Below are positions 11,446 to 20,798 of a stretch of DNA of 64,000 bases, in pieces. Under the pieces are notes generated by a model that did no database searches, had not been told where the DNA came from, and saw only the letters and a program-made list of their open reading frames with translations. Made by a program: the position numbers and the translations under genes. Each line of letters starts with the position of its first letter. Position 1 is the stretch's first letter. The stretch covers positions 1 through 64,000 of the forward strand of contig NZ_MLCN01000003.1 of assembly GCF_001982605.1 (NCBI RefSeq), written 5' to 3'. The DNA comes from Alkanindiges hydrocarboniclasticus (GTDB lineage: Bacteria > Pseudomonadota > Gammaproteobacteria > Pseudomonadales > Moraxellaceae).

Positions 11446-12123
11446 ATGTATGCGTCTTCTGGCTCTTCGTTAAGCACCGATGTTTTTTCACCCATGCAGC
11501 TACCAGCCTCGCTGAAAATGTTGCTAAAGCATGCGCAAATCCGCCGCTATCCAAACCGCACCACTATCGTGCAGGCGGGTGCTGAATCATCATCCCTGTA
11601 TTTGATTTTAAAAGGCTCTGTTTCCATCATCATTGAAGAAGATGAAGAGCGTGAAATTGTGGTGGCTTACCTCAATGCGGGTGACTTTTTTGGCGAAATG
11701 GGCCTATTTGAAGAAAAATCCCAGCGCTCTGCCGAAGTACGCACCCGGGCCATGTGTGAAATTGCAGAAATCAGCTATGAAACTTTTCATGAACTGGCCA
11801 AGATTTATCCTGACCTGAGCTATGCGGTTTTTGCCCAACTGGTACGCCGCCTGCGCAATACCACGCGCAAGGTCACTGATCTGGCTTTCATTGATGTGAC
11901 TGGCCGTATTGCACGCTGCCTGCTGGATCTGGCGTCACAGCCTGAAGCCATGATTTTGCCCAATGGCCGCCAGATTCGCATTACCCGTCAGGAAATTGGC
12001 CGTCTGGTAGGCTGTTCACGTGAAATGGTAGGGCGCGTTCTTAAGTCGTTAGAAGAACAGGGCATGATTGAAACCGAAGGCAAGGCGATCTTGATTTATG
12101 ATCCACAGGCTGATGCAGAATAA
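11446..12123 (+). CDS. crp: cAMP-receptor transcription regulator, Crp/Vfr type
   Basis: A global regulator that binds cAMP and then DNA. The 225-residue protein has an N-terminal cyclic-nucleotide domain with the phosphate-binding cassette GEMGLFEEKSQRSAEV (Glu, Arg and Ser that contact cAMP), the long dimer helix with RRLRNTTRKVTD including the adenine-contacting Thr, and a helix-turn-helix ITRQEIGRLVGCSREMVGRV whose recognition helix is of the Crp type. Acinetobacter and Pseudomonas relatives are called Vfr. The AAGGG of the next, decayed gene overlaps its stop codon region, so the two were once co-transcribed. Confidence 0.93.
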   Translation: MYASSGSSLSTDVFSPMQLPASLKMLLKHAQIRRYPNRTTIVQAGAESSSLYLILKGSVSIIIEEDEEREIVVAYLNAGDFFGEMGLFEEKSQRSAEVRTRAMCEIAEISYETFHELAKIYPDLSYAVFAQLVRRLRNTTRKVTDLAFIDVTGRIARCLLDLASQPEAMILPNGRQIRITRQEIGRLVGCSREMVGRVLKSLEEQGMIETEGKAILIYDPQADAE

Positions 12124-12135
12124 GGGTTAAAACCC

Positions 12136-12618
12136 ATAGATATTACCTTTGATACAGTAACTGGTAGCTTTAATTTACGGGTTGCTGCGGTAATTTTGCA
12201 TCAATCACGTCTGCTGGTCATGAGCTAGCCCAGTTTACCTTACGCTTATCTAGCGGGTGGCCGGATCAAACTCCATGAAACCAGTGAGCAAGCACTGCAA
12301 CGTGAATTACTTGAAGAATTGCATGAATCCCCTACACGCATGCAATTCTTGTGGACGGTAGAAAATTTCTTTATTGACAGGCAAAAGCAGTTTCATGAAA
12401 TATGCCTGTTTTATTTGGTTGAACTTGACCCCAATAGCCCTTTGCTAGAATTAGACACCTTTGAAAAGATGGATCATCATAAAATCCATCTTTTTAGCTG
12501 GGTGAACATTCATCAGCTTTCTTCAGTTAATTTGCTGCCCCATTTTCTGGTGGATAAATTAAGCTTATTGGATACGCCTCTGATCAACCCCAATCACTTT
12601 ATGCATATTGATGCGTAA
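12136..12618 (+). pseudogene. Decayed Nudix hydrolase gene
   Basis: The frame directly after crp reads as a Nudix protein. The expected start codon is ATA (ATA GAT ATT ACC) at the right distance from an intact AAGGG. The frame is then broken by one TAG at about codon 28, in a region that otherwise matches the family, VILHQSRLLVMS*PSLPYAY. The Nudix box follows: Gly, five residues, Glu, seven residues, then RELLEEL. The rest, to HFMHIDA, is open. So a lost start and one nonsense codon, without frameshift, suggest recent inactivation. Substrate unknown. A 99-codon open part starts at 12319 but lacks the N-terminal half of the Nudix box. Confidence 0.75.
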
Positions 12619-12636
12619 AGCAGCTTGAGTTAAGGG

Positions 12637-13245
12637 TTAATCATTGGCTGGCTTTATTTTTTTCACCTCAGGGTTTACATGCCGGGCTTCCCCATCAATC
12701 ACGGTAGGACGGTGTGCCTGACCAGATTGTGTCGTACCAGAGGCTGGGCCTTGTCCCTGCATTTCCTGCATACGGCGCATGAGTTCTGCCATCATGTCCG
12801 GCTGGCCGCTGCTATTACCGCCCCCAAAGCCACCACCTGTACTCATTCCGCCCATGCCTTTCATCATGTTTTGCATCATGGCATTCTGGCGCTTCATCAT
12901 AATATTGGTCAGTGCATTGCGCACTACAGTTTGCACCGCCGGAATCAGAATCAGCAAGGCCAGTACATCACTGATCAGACCCGGTAGCAGCAATAAAAAA
13001 CCAGCCAGCGCCTTGGGCAAACTTTGCTGAACCTGCGGCTCACCGCTCAGTTGACCCGTCATTTGCATTTGCTGCAATTGCGGCATAATGCCACCCACGC
13101 TACTGCGCAAAATGCTTAAGCCCCATACAAAGGCAATGGCAGTCCAGAGGAAAATCCACCAGCCACTCATGAACTGGGCAACACCAATCCAGGCCAGAAC
13201 CTCAAGCACAATGCCGGCAAGTAAAATTAATATAGGGTTTAACAT
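12637..13245 (-). CDS. fxsA: FxsA-family membrane protein
   Basis: The FxsA family is named for suppression of F-plasmid exclusion of phage T7 when overproduced; its normal role is unclear. The protein (202 residues) has an N-terminal pair of membrane helices (about 1-22 and 26-46), a third region FLLLLPGLISDVLALLILIP typical of the family, and a cytoplasmic tail rich in Met, Gly and Gln (MMKRQNAMMQNMMKGMGG). The tail is longer than in Escherichia coli FxsA. It is divergent from ruvC and probably transcribed alone. Confidence 0.85.
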   Translation of the reverse strand: MLNPILILLAGIVLEVLAWIGVAQFMSGWWIFLWTAIAFVWGLSILRSSVGGIMPQLQQMQMTGQLSGEPQVQQSLPKALAGFLLLLPGLISDVLALLILIPAVQTVVRNALTNIMMKRQNAMMQNMMKGMGGMSTGGGFGGGNSSGQPDMMAELMRRMQEMQGQGPASGTTQSGQAHRPTVIDGEARHVNPEVKKIKPAND

Positions 13246-13368
13246 GTTTTTCTTCCAGTATATAAACGACTAGTCTGCGTTTTATGGCAAACCTTAGCAG
13301 ATTAGTGCAGCAATTCTTCAGCAATCTATGTAAAAATAAGGGCGAATTAAGTTTTTTAAAGGATCGTC

Positions 13369-13914
13369 ATGCCATTAATTATCGGGATTGACCCGGGTTC
13401 ACGCCTGACGGGTTATGGCATTGTCGAAAAAGAGGGTTCCAAGCTGCTGTTTGTGGATGCCGGTACTATTCGCACCGAAACCATGGACATGCCCGAGCGT
13501 TTAAAACGGATTTTTGATGGCATTAGTCGTATTGTTGACTTCCATAAGCCTACCGAGGCGGCAGTTGAACAAATTTTTATGGCACAAAACCCGGACTCAG
13601 CCTTAAAGCTTGGTCAAGCGCGTGGCGCGGCTATTACGGCACTGGTGAATCAGAATTTGAGTGTGGCAGAATATACCGCACGGCAAATCAAGCAGTCTGT
13701 GGTGGGTTATGGGGCTGCCGAAAAAGAACAGGTACAAATGATGGTAATGCGCTTGCTCAGCCTCAGTATCAAGCCGCAAGCCGATGCCGCCGATGCACTG
13801 GCCTGTGCCATTTGTCATGCGCATACGTCGGGTAGCCTTGACCGGCTTGCAGTGATGAACTTGATTGGCAGTGGCATGGCACGCGGCCGAAGCCGCAGTG
13901 CCAGACGTCGCTAG
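13369..13914 (+). CDS. ruvC: Holliday junction resolvase RuvC
   Basis: RuvC cuts four-way DNA junctions made in recombination repair, working with RuvAB. The four acidic active-site residues are visible: Asp8 in IGIDPGS, Glu67 in AAVEQIF, Asp139 and Asp142 in [10 protein letters not shown]. At 181 residues it has the usual size plus a short basic tail ([11 protein letters not shown]). ruvA and ruvB are not adjacent here, unlike in Escherichia coli. AAGGA precedes the ATG. Confidence 0.96.
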   Translation: MPLIIGIDPGSRLTGYGIVEKEGSKLLFVDAGTIRTETMDMPERLKRIFDGISRIVDFHKPTEAAVEQIFMAQNPDSALKLGQARGAAITALVNQNLSVAEYTARQIKQSVVGYGAAEKEQVQMMVMRLLSLSIKPQADAADALACAICHAHTSGSLDRLAVMNLIGSGMARGRSRSARRR

Positions 13915-13955
13915 GCTTATTTTAAAAACCACTAAGACTAACCACGGCAACCGGT

Positions 13956-15488
13956 TTAATTCACCACCTGTTTAATCACCTCAAGCATATCGGTGGCCTG
14001 TAAGCCACGCTCACCATTTTGTGCCAGAATATCCCCTGCTGCTGCATGCAGGGCCACAATCTCATGCAGTGGCAAATCGGGTAGCTGGGCCAGTAAACTA
14101 CCAGCCATGCCCGCCAGAATATCACCCATGCCGGCAGTGGCCATGCCGGGATTGCCCAAGCCACAAATGCTTAAGCCGGAATTATTAACGCTATCAAGAC
14201 TTAAACTGCCTGCGCCCTTTAATAGCCAGTTACCGCCAAATTTTTCCTTTAAGGCATAAATGGCAGCAATACGATCCTGCTCTACTGCTTGCGCCGTTGT
14301 TCCCAGCACGCGGGCGGCTTCGCCAGAATGGGGCGTTAAGTACCAGTGCTGATGTAACTCAGGCTTTATTTGCTGCCCCTCAGCCAACTGTTCTGCTGCT
14401 AAATGCCACAGCGCATCGGCGTCAATCACTACACGATTTACTGTATCAATTCTCTCAAGCACCGGTAAAAATGCCTGCCAGACGGTTTTGCCCCATTTAT
14501 GGCGTCCCAAGCCCATTCCTATCACAATACAATCCATGGCCTGACTGATTTGTGCGGCAAATTCCGGATTGATTTGTGCCTGCATTGGCATAGCCAGCGT
14601 CATTACATTGGGACAACGGCTCAGCGCAGCGCCATGATGTTTTTCATGAGTGAGCAATGTCACCTTGCCTGCCCCTGCAACCAGTGCAGCTTCAGCAGCC
14701 ATAATTGCCGCACCGCCCATATTTTCATCACCACCAACAATCAATACATGCCCATAAGTTCCCTTATGGCCGGTTTTACGGCGTTTGGTGAGCTGGGGCT
14801 TGAGCTGATCCAGTTGTGCCAATACCTGCAAATCATCATCAGGCGGAATTAGTGCCAGTGGAATGACCTTACCCGCATAGGCTGGCCCCTGTCCGGTCAG
14901 CAATCCTGCTTTTAGGCCCAGTACCGTTAGGGTTAACTGGACTTCACAGGCAATGCCCAGCATAGCCCCGCTATTGGCCTCAATACCACTGGGAATATCC
15001 ACCGCCACCTTGTAACCTGTACTCTGGTTAAACTGCTGAATTGCCGTCTGATACAACCCGCCAACCTCACGGTTTAAGCCAATCCCAAACAGGGCATCAA
15101 TATGCAGGGTAGCTGACGGCAACTGGCTAATGGCATAATAAATCCTGACTTGCTGTGCCACAGCATAGGCTTTGGCCTGTCTGGCCATATTACTCCGGGG
15201 CGGCTCTACCTCATGCACCCAAACGCTCAGCCCGGCCTGTTTCAGGTAGGCCGCAATCAGCCAGCCATCGCCAGCATTGTTGCCTGCCCCGCACCATACT
15301 CCAATACTGTTGTCTGCCCCTGATTGTAGTATGCACCGCTCTTGTTTTAAGCTGTCGATATATTGCACAATATGCTGCATCATTTGCCATGCGGCCTGCT
15401 GCATGAGACCATAGCTACTGTTTCCGGCAGCAAACCAGCGCTGCTCCCACGCCTGCACCTGTTCACGGCTAAATACCTTTGCACGCAT
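13956..15488 (-). CDS. nnr: Bifunctional NAD(P)H-hydrate epimerase/dehydratase
   Basis: This enzyme repairs damaged NADH and NADPH hydrates: the N-terminal YjeF domain (about 1-215) epimerises R to S forms and the C-terminal kinase-like domain (about 230-505) dehydrates S forms using ADP. Visible motifs are GAGNNAGDG in the first domain, and GHKGTYGHVLIVGG, LTPHSGEAARVL and GNPGMATAGMGDILAGM in the second. The start at 15488 is chosen because GGGAG lies 6 bases before it; an ATG six codons earlier has no such site. It is divergent from queG, the same pairing as in Escherichia coli. Confidence 0.92.
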   Translation of the reverse strand: MRAKVFSREQVQAWEQRWFAAGNSSYGLMQQAAWQMMQHIVQYIDSLKQERCILQSGADNSIGVWCGAGNNAGDGWLIAAYLKQAGLSVWVHEVEPPRSNMARQAKAYAVAQQVRIYYAISQLPSATLHIDALFGIGLNREVGGLYQTAIQQFNQSTGYKVAVDIPSGIEANSGAMLGIACEVQLTLTVLGLKAGLLTGQGPAYAGKVIPLALIPPDDDLQVLAQLDQLKPQLTKRRKTGHKGTYGHVLIVGGDENMGGAAIMAAEAALVAGAGKVTLLTHEKHHGAALSRCPNVMTLAMPMQAQINPEFAAQISQAMDCIVIGMGLGRHKWGKTVWQAFLPVLERIDTVNRVVIDADALWHLAAEQLAEGQQIKPELHQHWYLTPHSGEAARVLGTTAQAVEQDRIAAIYALKEKFGGNWLLKGAGSLSLDSVNNSGLSICGLGNPGMATAGMGDILAGMAGSLLAQLPDLPLHEIVALHAAAGDILAQNGERGLQATDMLEVIKQVVN

Positions 15489-15593
15489 GCGCCACTCCCA
15501 TTCCATCGTGATATTTATTGTTAACTGTTTTGATCATGACACTTTTTCAGGCCGCTTGTCATTCCTGCATCAAGCACATCTTGGTTAGATTTT

Positions 15594-16694
15594 ATGACAC
15601 ATAAAAAGGCCAGCATTGTTTTGCTTGATGAATCGCTTAGGCAAAATCCACAGGCACTAAAAGACTGGATTAAGGCACAGGCACGCCAGCTTGGTTTTTC
15701 AGATTGTGGGATTGCACGACCAGACACCTGTGACCAGATCCCGCACTTGCAGCAATACCTTGACGATGGCTTTCATGCCGACATGGATTATCTGGCCGCC
15801 AATCTTTCCATACGTGCCAATCCTGCGCTGTTAGTACCCAATACCCGCAGTATTATTTGCGTACGGATGGATTATCTGGCGGAAGCACCGCCACACCGTT
15901 ATGTGCCGCATGAACCCAATCAGGCCATTATTGCGCGTTATGCCCGTGGTCGTGATTATCACAAGGTAGTGCGCGGTCGTCTCAAACAACTGGCGCGCTT
16001 GATTGAAGAACAAATCGGCCCATTTGAATCACGGCCTTTTGCTGACTCTGCGCCTATTTTTGAAAAAGCGCTGGCGGAAAAAAGCGGGCTGGGCTGGACA
16101 GGCAAACATACCCTGCTCATTAACAAGAAAGCCGGTTCATTCTTTTTTCTGGGTGAGCTGTTTACCAGCCTTGATTTGCCGTTTGATGAGCCTGCCACCG
16201 CACATTGTGGCAGTTGCTCGGCCTGTCTTGATATTTGTCCTACACAAGCAATTGTGGCGCCTTACCGTCTGGATGCGCGCAAATGCATTGCTTATCTAAC
16301 CATTGAATATCAGGGCATTATTCCTGAAGAATTTCGAAAGCCTATTGGTAACCGGGTATTTGGCTGTGATGATTGCCAGCTGATTTGCCCGTGGAATGGT
16401 TTTGCCCAGTTAAGTAAAGAAGATGACTTTAAGGCGCGTCATAACTTAAATCAGGTCACCTTGCTAGAATTGTGGCAATGGAGCGAGCAGGAATTTTTAA
16501 GTAAAACCGAAGGTAGTGCGATCCGGCGTACTGGTTATCAGGGATTTATGCGTAATGTGGCGATTGGTCTTGGCAATGCGGATTTTGACCCGGCCATTAT
16601 TGCAGCATTGCAGCACAGCCAGCATGATGAAGTGGTACAAGTGCATGTAGACTGGGCGATTCAACAACAACAATTAAAAATGCAGGCTGATTAA
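15594..16694 (+). CDS. queG: Epoxyqueuosine reductase
   Basis: QueG reduces epoxyqueuosine to queuosine in tRNA (last step), using a cobalamin and two [4Fe-4S] clusters. Cluster cysteines are seen in CGSCSACLDIC (205, 208, 211, 215) and in CDDCQLIC (258, 261, 265) with Cys231. The conserved FADSAPIFEKALAEKSGLGW segment near residues 149-168 holds the catalytic Asp. At 366 residues it has the usual length. The ribosome-binding site is weak. Divergent from nnr. Confidence 0.95.
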   Translation: MTHKKASIVLLDESLRQNPQALKDWIKAQARQLGFSDCGIARPDTCDQIPHLQQYLDDGFHADMDYLAANLSIRANPALLVPNTRSIICVRMDYLAEAPPHRYVPHEPNQAIIARYARGRDYHKVVRGRLKQLARLIEEQIGPFESRPFADSAPIFEKALAEKSGLGWTGKHTLLINKKAGSFFFLGELFTSLDLPFDEPATAHCGSCSACLDICPTQAIVAPYRLDARKCIAYLTIEYQGIIPEEFRKPIGNRVFGCDDCQLICPWNGFAQLSKEDDFKARHNLNQVTLLELWQWSEQEFLSKTEGSAIRRTGYQGFMRNVAIGLGNADFDPAIIAALQHSQHDEVVQVHVDWAIQQQQLKMQAD

Positions 16695-16764
16695 TTTTTC
16701 TCCAGTTATTATTTTGCTACACTATTGCTTCCACCTTTATCGCAATCACCGGATTGCTCTGATC

Positions 16765-17370
16765 ATGGAATCTTTGTCTTATTTTGAGCAGCAACTTCAT
16801 CAGCTTTGCCAGTTATTGATCACAGAGAAGCAGGATGCTTTCAGCCTGTTACTGGATCAACTAGAGTTTCAGTACTACACCCAGCCAGTTTATTTTAATC
16901 AGCTTACTCAAACGGTTTTTGAGCTACTGGCGCATCCACTGGCTGTTAAATCGGACAGCACTTTTAATTTATATGTCTTTTTATCCAATAACTGGCTAAA
17001 CCTAGACTTGTCTCAACAGCAACAACTGCTAAGCAGAATTGAAGCTGATTACGCCAACTATCAGCAGCCCGATGTATGGCGGGTAATTAATGAAATTATT
17101 GGTGAGAAACTGGCCAATAAAGCGGCATGGCGGCTGATACAATATTTAAAAGATAACACTGAGGGGCCACATCGTGCTCAGGTTCCGTTGATGCTAGGCC
17201 GACTGATTCAGCACACGTCAAGCACTGCCCTTAAGCGGCAATCCATTATTATGCTACAGCTATTAACTCAAAATGATGAGCGGCTGACCCGACAGCAGGC
17301 ACAACATACCTTACAGCGTACTATGCGCCTGATGAACCCACGAATCTGGCGCAGTCTGGGCTTGGCCTAA
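16765..17370 (+). CDS. Uncharacterised protein
   Basis: Not recognised. The ATG at 16765 (MESLSYFEQQ) is preferred over a TTG 17 codons earlier. The 201-residue protein is helical, rich in Gln and Leu, has no signal peptide or membrane segment, and ends in a basic LMNPRIWRSLGLA. The pattern of repeated helices (AWRLIQYLKDN, LMLGRLIQHT, IIMLQLLTQN) resembles HEAT/ARM-like adaptor folds, but this is only a resemblance. It lies 70 bases after queG in the same direction, and ends at a strong terminator, so it may be co-transcribed with queG. Confidence 0.6.
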   Translation: MESLSYFEQQLHQLCQLLITEKQDAFSLLLDQLEFQYYTQPVYFNQLTQTVFELLAHPLAVKSDSTFNLYVFLSNNWLNLDLSQQQQLLSRIEADYANYQQPDVWRVINEIIGEKLANKAAWRLIQYLKDNTEGPHRAQVPLMLGRLIQHTSSTALKRQSIIMLQLLTQNDERLTRQQAQHTLQRTMRLMNPRIWRSLGLA

Positions 17371-17410
17371 GCATCATGTCATTCATTTTTATATCTTGAG
17401 CTAAACAATA

Positions 17411-17441
17411 AAAAGCCCTGATCATTATTCAGGGCTTTTTT
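17411..17441. terminator. Bidirectional terminator
   Basis: AAAAGCCCTGA and TCAGGGCTTTT form a perfect 11-bp stem with a 7-base loop and T-runs on both strands. It serves the gene ending at 17370 and the convergent BON-LysM gene. Confidence 0.9.
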
Positions 17442-17473
17442 CACTAACATGAATAAATTTGAGGTTTAATGAA

Positions 17474-18013
17474 TCAGGATGGAATTCTTAGAACCTGACC
17501 CGGATAAATCTTGTCTGGGCTACTGAGCAATGGCTGGTTGGCTTCAAAGATTTTCTGGTACTGATCCATATCTCCATAAACTTCTTTGGAAATCTTGGAT
17601 AAGTTATCACCTGACTTAACGGTATAAAATTTACTTTCTGGCGCAGGAGCCTGCACCGTCATCTGATCATCTACTTTAGCCACGTGGTCCACATTGCCAG
17701 CCGCTAAAATTGCTTTTTCACGGTCTGCCTGTGTTTTGGCCTTGCCTTTAATGGTGGCTGTATCAGTATTGCCTTCATAATGAATGCTTAGCCCATCAAT
17801 GCCCAAACCCAGGCTATTTACCCGGTTTAACAGGGCATTGGCAATCACTTGCGGATTCGGTTCGCTGGAATGTACAGGCGCACGGGGTGTAGCCTGCTGT
17901 GGTGCCGCAGGTGCTGCCTGCTGTGTGGTGTTGGGATTGGCTGCTGGTGTAGTCTGTTGCTTATGGCCGCTTAGTTTCTCACCAATGCCTTTGGTAAAAT
18001 TAAAAATGCCCAT
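17474..18013 (-). CDS. BON and LysM domain protein
   Basis: Residues about 50-115 match a BON domain ([28 protein letters not shown]), and 128-178 a LysM peptidoglycan-binding domain ([19 protein letters not shown] ending [10 protein letters not shown]). Between the N-terminus and BON is a low-complexity Ala/Pro/Gln/Thr linker. The arrangement matches the Escherichia coli Kbp/YgaU protein, a small K+-responsive protein. There is no signal peptide, as in Kbp. At 179 residues it is slightly longer than Kbp (149) because of the linker. It is transcribed alone. Confidence 0.82.
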   Translation of the reverse strand: MGIFNFTKGIGEKLSGHKQQTTPAANPNTTQQAAPAAPQQATPRAPVHSSEPNPQVIANALLNRVNSLGLGIDGLSIHYEGNTDTATIKGKAKTQADREKAILAAGNVDHVAKVDDQMTVQAPAPESKFYTVKSGDNLSKISKEVYGDMDQYQKIFEANQPLLSSPDKIYPGQVLRIPS

Positions 18014-18267
18014 GCTGTGTTCTCCATCTTTTATGACGCAAACCTGGATTAACCTATTTGCGCTTTGGCAGAAAATTTATGAATTTCCAGCCTAGAGCGT
18101 TTTTAGCCATGCTGTGTGTAAGTCACGTTGTAGTCATTGGAGTGTTGTTTTAAGTCACGCATTCATATTTATAACAATATGAATGCTACTGTTAAAAGCG
18201 TAATACTCACAGCATGCTATATGTAGCATAAGCACTAAGCCAAAACTACAAACCAGATTTACAGGCA

Positions 18268-18294
18268 ATAAAAAACCGCGACGAGCGCGGTTTT
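18268..18294 (-). terminator. Terminator of acpP
   Basis: AAAACCGCG and CGCGGTTTT form a 9-bp stem and a 5-base loop, followed by T-rich sequence on the minus strand. It ends the yceD-rpmF-fabD-fabG-acpP cluster. The remaining bases from 18014 to 18267 hold nothing I can support. Confidence 0.85.
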
Positions 18295-18317
18295 GATGCA
18301 AGCCTTAATGCAACAAA

Positions 18318-18560
18318 TCAGGCTTCGCCTACCTTCGCACCAACATAATCAATGGCGGATTGAACGGTAGTAATGGCATTAGAATCTTCATCAGGAATAG
18401 TAATACCGAAGTCATTTTCAAATGACATTACCAGTTCTACCAAATCTAATGAATCTGCACCCAGATCGTCCATGAAAGATGCTTCATTCTTGATGTCTTC
18501 AGCACGCATACCGAGCTGTTCAGCCACAGCTTTTTTAATGCGTTGTTCGATATCGCTCAC
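18318..18560 (-). CDS. acpP: Acyl carrier protein
   Basis: AcpP carries growing acyl chains on a phosphopantetheine attached to Ser37 in [11 protein letters not shown]. The start is a GTG: the AGGAG ribosome-binding sequence lies 6-10 bases before it, and the protein then begins [10 protein letters not shown], matching the family. An ATG five codons earlier overlaps the ribosome-binding sequence itself and is rejected. The result is an 80-residue acidic protein. It is the last gene in its cluster, after fabG. Confidence 0.97.
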   Translation of the reverse strand: MSDIEQRIKKAVAEQLGMRAEDIKNEASFMDDLGADSLDLVELVMSFENDFGITIPDEDSNAITTVQSAIDYVGAKVGEA

Positions 18561-18648
18561 AGGAATTCTCCTCATGCATGTGGCGTTATTAAATGTACCG
18601 GCCTAGTTTAGACTAAACTTGATCAATTACAAAGAACCAAAATGGTTT

Positions 18649-19404
18649 TTAGTGCATGTATAAGCCGCCATTGACGGGCAAAACCGTACCAGTTATGTAA
18701 CCAGAATTGTCACTGGCTAGAAAACTTACCGCACGGGCAATGTCTTCCGGCGTTCCCAAGCGGTTTACTGCAATCTGTGCCAGCATCTTTGCTTTGGCTT
18801 CAGCGCTGAGTTCTTCAGTCATGTCAGTTGCAATAAAACCCGGTGCTACGCAGTTAACCGTAATATTACGGCTGCCCATTTCACGGGCCAGACTTCGGCT
18901 AAAGCCTTCCATGCCCGCTTTTGCAGCTGCATAATTGGCCTGCCCGCCATTGCCCATTTGTGCCACTACAGAGCTAATATTAATAATACGGCCAAAGCGC
19001 ATTTTGGTCATGCCACGCAACACCCGCTTGGATAACTGAAATACGGCATTCAGATGAATGGACAAAATATCGCTCCAGTCATCATTGCTCATGCGCAGCA
19101 ACAGGTTATCGCGGGTAATCCCGGCATTGTTGACCAGTACCGCAACCGGGCCAAACTGGGCTTCAACCTGCGCTATTAACTGGTCAATGGCCACGCTGTC
19201 ACGCACATCGAGCACCATGCCTATACCCTGCTCGCCGAGTTTTTCACGAATTTGTGCCGCGCCTTCTGCGGTAGTTGCCGTGCCTACCACAAACAGGCCA
19301 TCCTGTACCAGTTGCCCAGCAATGGCTGCACCAATACCCCGGGTTGCTCCGGTTACCAGTGCTACTTTTCTGCTGTTTTGTGTGCTGTCTACACTGATAC
19401 TCAT
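18649..19404 (-). CDS. fabG: 3-oxoacyl-ACP reductase
   Basis: FabG reduces 3-oxoacyl-ACP with NADPH. The nucleotide-binding TGATRGIG is at residues 18-25, NNAG at 92-95, and the catalytic Ser145, Tyr158 and Lys162 are in NISSVVAQ and NYAAAKAG. Its 251 residues include about six extra at the N-terminus compared with Escherichia coli. The start overlaps the fabD stop in an ATGA, indicating translational coupling. Confidence 0.96.
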   Translation of the reverse strand: MSISVDSTQNSRKVALVTGATRGIGAAIAGQLVQDGLFVVGTATTAEGAAQIREKLGEQGIGMVLDVRDSVAIDQLIAQVEAQFGPVAVLVNNAGITRDNLLLRMSNDDWSDILSIHLNAVFQLSKRVLRGMTKMRFGRIINISSVVAQMGNGGQANYAAAKAGMEGFSRSLAREMGSRNITVNCVAPGFIATDMTEELSAEAKAKMLAQIAVNRLGTPEDIARAVSFLASDNSGYITGTVLPVNGGLYMH

Positions 19405-20384
19405 GCCAGTTTTCCTTCTGCCATAGAAATAGCGCTTAATGCATCTTCCAGACGGGTACGGGTATCGGTGGCGTAGGCACCCTTAACATTGGGCAAGCGC
19501 TTGGACAGATTCGCCAGTACATTGCCAGCACCACATTCCACCACATACGCAGTACCCAGGCTGGTCAGCATTTGCATGCTTTGCGTCCAGCGTACCGGAC
19601 GATACAACTGCTGAATCAGGGCAGTCTTGATGCTGTCCACATCAGCTTCAATCTGGGCATTAACATTTTGCACTACCGGAATAACCGGTACATTAAAGCG
19701 GGTATTTGCTAGCGCTTCAGCCAGTTTTTCGGCGGCGGGCTGCATCAGCGCACAGTGTGATGGCACGCTGACGGGTAACACAATGGCTTTGGCACCCTGT
19801 TCCTTGGCCTGAATAATTGTCTGTGCTACGGCATCTTTAGTCCCGGCAATCACGACCTGTCCGGCTGCATTATAGTTGGCGGCTTCAACAACCTTTCCTG
19901 TTTGCTGTGCAACCAGTTTACACAGGGCTTCGACTTCACTATCTGTTTTGCCCAGCAGAGCCGCCATGGCACCCTGACCTTCAGCCACCGCATTTTGCAT
20001 AAGCTGACCGCGCAAATGTACCAGCTTGACGGCATCATTAAGGCTTAAGCTGTTTGCAGCCACCAGTGCGCTGTACTCGCCCAGAGAGTGACCCGCCAGC
20101 ACAGCAGGACAGACCCCGCCCAGTTCCTGCCAAAGCCGCCAGAGGGCGATACTGGCTGTAAGCAATACTGGCTGGGTATAAGCAGTCTGGTCCAGTTGTT
20201 CGCCACTTTGGGCAATGTGCCAGACATCAAAACCCAGTGCATTGCTGCTTTCATCAAAGGTTTGCCGGATCAGGCCAAACTGTTCAGCCAGTTCAGCCAG
20301 CATGCCTGCTTTTTGTGAGCCCTGCCCCGGAAAAACAAATGCGGTATGTCCCTGAAGCTTGGGAAGACTGATAGACGCTGTCAT
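19401..20384 (-). CDS. fabD: Malonyl-CoA:ACP transacylase
   Basis: FabD moves malonyl from CoA to ACP. Ser100 in the nucleophile elbow GHSLGEYSAL and His210 in VPSHCALM are the catalytic pair; FPGQGSQ is near the N-terminus. ATG at 20384 is chosen, with AAGGA 9 bases before it, over a TTG two codons upstream. It is 327 residues. plsX and fabH, which precede fabD in Escherichia coli, are absent. Confidence 0.96.
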   Translation of the reverse strand: MTASISLPKLQGHTAFVFPGQGSQKAGMLAELAEQFGLIRQTFDESSNALGFDVWHIAQSGEQLDQTAYTQPVLLTASIALWRLWQELGGVCPAVLAGHSLGEYSALVAANSLSLNDAVKLVHLRGQLMQNAVAEGQGAMAALLGKTDSEVEALCKLVAQQTGKVVEAANYNAAGQVVIAGTKDAVAQTIIQAKEQGAKAIVLPVSVPSHCALMQPAAEKLAEALANTRFNVPVIPVVQNVNAQIEADVDSIKTALIQQLYRPVRWTQSMQMLTSLGTAYVVECGAGNVLANLSKRLPNVKGAYATDTRTRLEDALSAISMAEGKLA

Positions 20385-20474
20385 GTGCAAGATTCCTTAA
20401 GACCTCTTGTCTTTTTTATCCTGATTTACCGTCAGACAGTATCAGGATTTAAAGTCAACACAATAAATGGTCAA

Positions 20475-20498
20475 TAAAAATGGGAGCCTAAGCTCCCA
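20475..20498 (-). terminator. Terminator after rpmF
   Basis: TGGGAGC and GCTCCCA form a 7-bp stem with a 4-base loop, followed by five T on the minus strand. It lies between rpmF and fabD, so the fab genes may be partly uncoupled from yceD-rpmF. Confidence 0.7.
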
Positions 20499-20542
20499 CT
20501 TGGGTGATCAACGGTGGCATAAAAGTGCACACCCTGGATCAA

Positions 20543-20728
20543 TTATTCAGTTGTCGCCGGTGTGGCAAACAGTTGACGGCCACGATAGAAACCATCTTTG
20601 GTAACGTGGTGACGCAGGTGAGTTTCACCAGTTGTTTTATCAACTGATACAGTGTTGGCGATAAGTGCATCGTGCGAACGGCGCATGTCACGGCGAGCAC
20701 GGCTTTTACGGTTTTGCTGAACGGCCAT
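20543..20728 (-). CDS. rpmF: 50S ribosomal protein L32
   Basis: The 61-residue basic protein begins [20 protein letters not shown], the typical L32 start, and ends in [19 protein letters not shown] lies 7 bases before the ATG. It follows yceD by 70 bases, the usual pairing in gammaproteobacteria. Confidence 0.97.
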   Translation of the reverse strand: MAVQQNRKSRARRDMRRSHDALIANTVSVDKTTGETHLRHHVTKDGFYRGRQLFATPATTE

Positions 20729-20798
20729 GAGAGGCTCCTTAACAATAGATCAAATAGATCGACAATAACTTTAATCTGGCCCAGACACTTAAAAAATG

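Noticed and set aside
18560-18575. ATG start for acpP five codons upstream
   Set aside because: That ATG overlaps the AGGAG ribosome-binding sequence; the GTG gives the family N-terminus.
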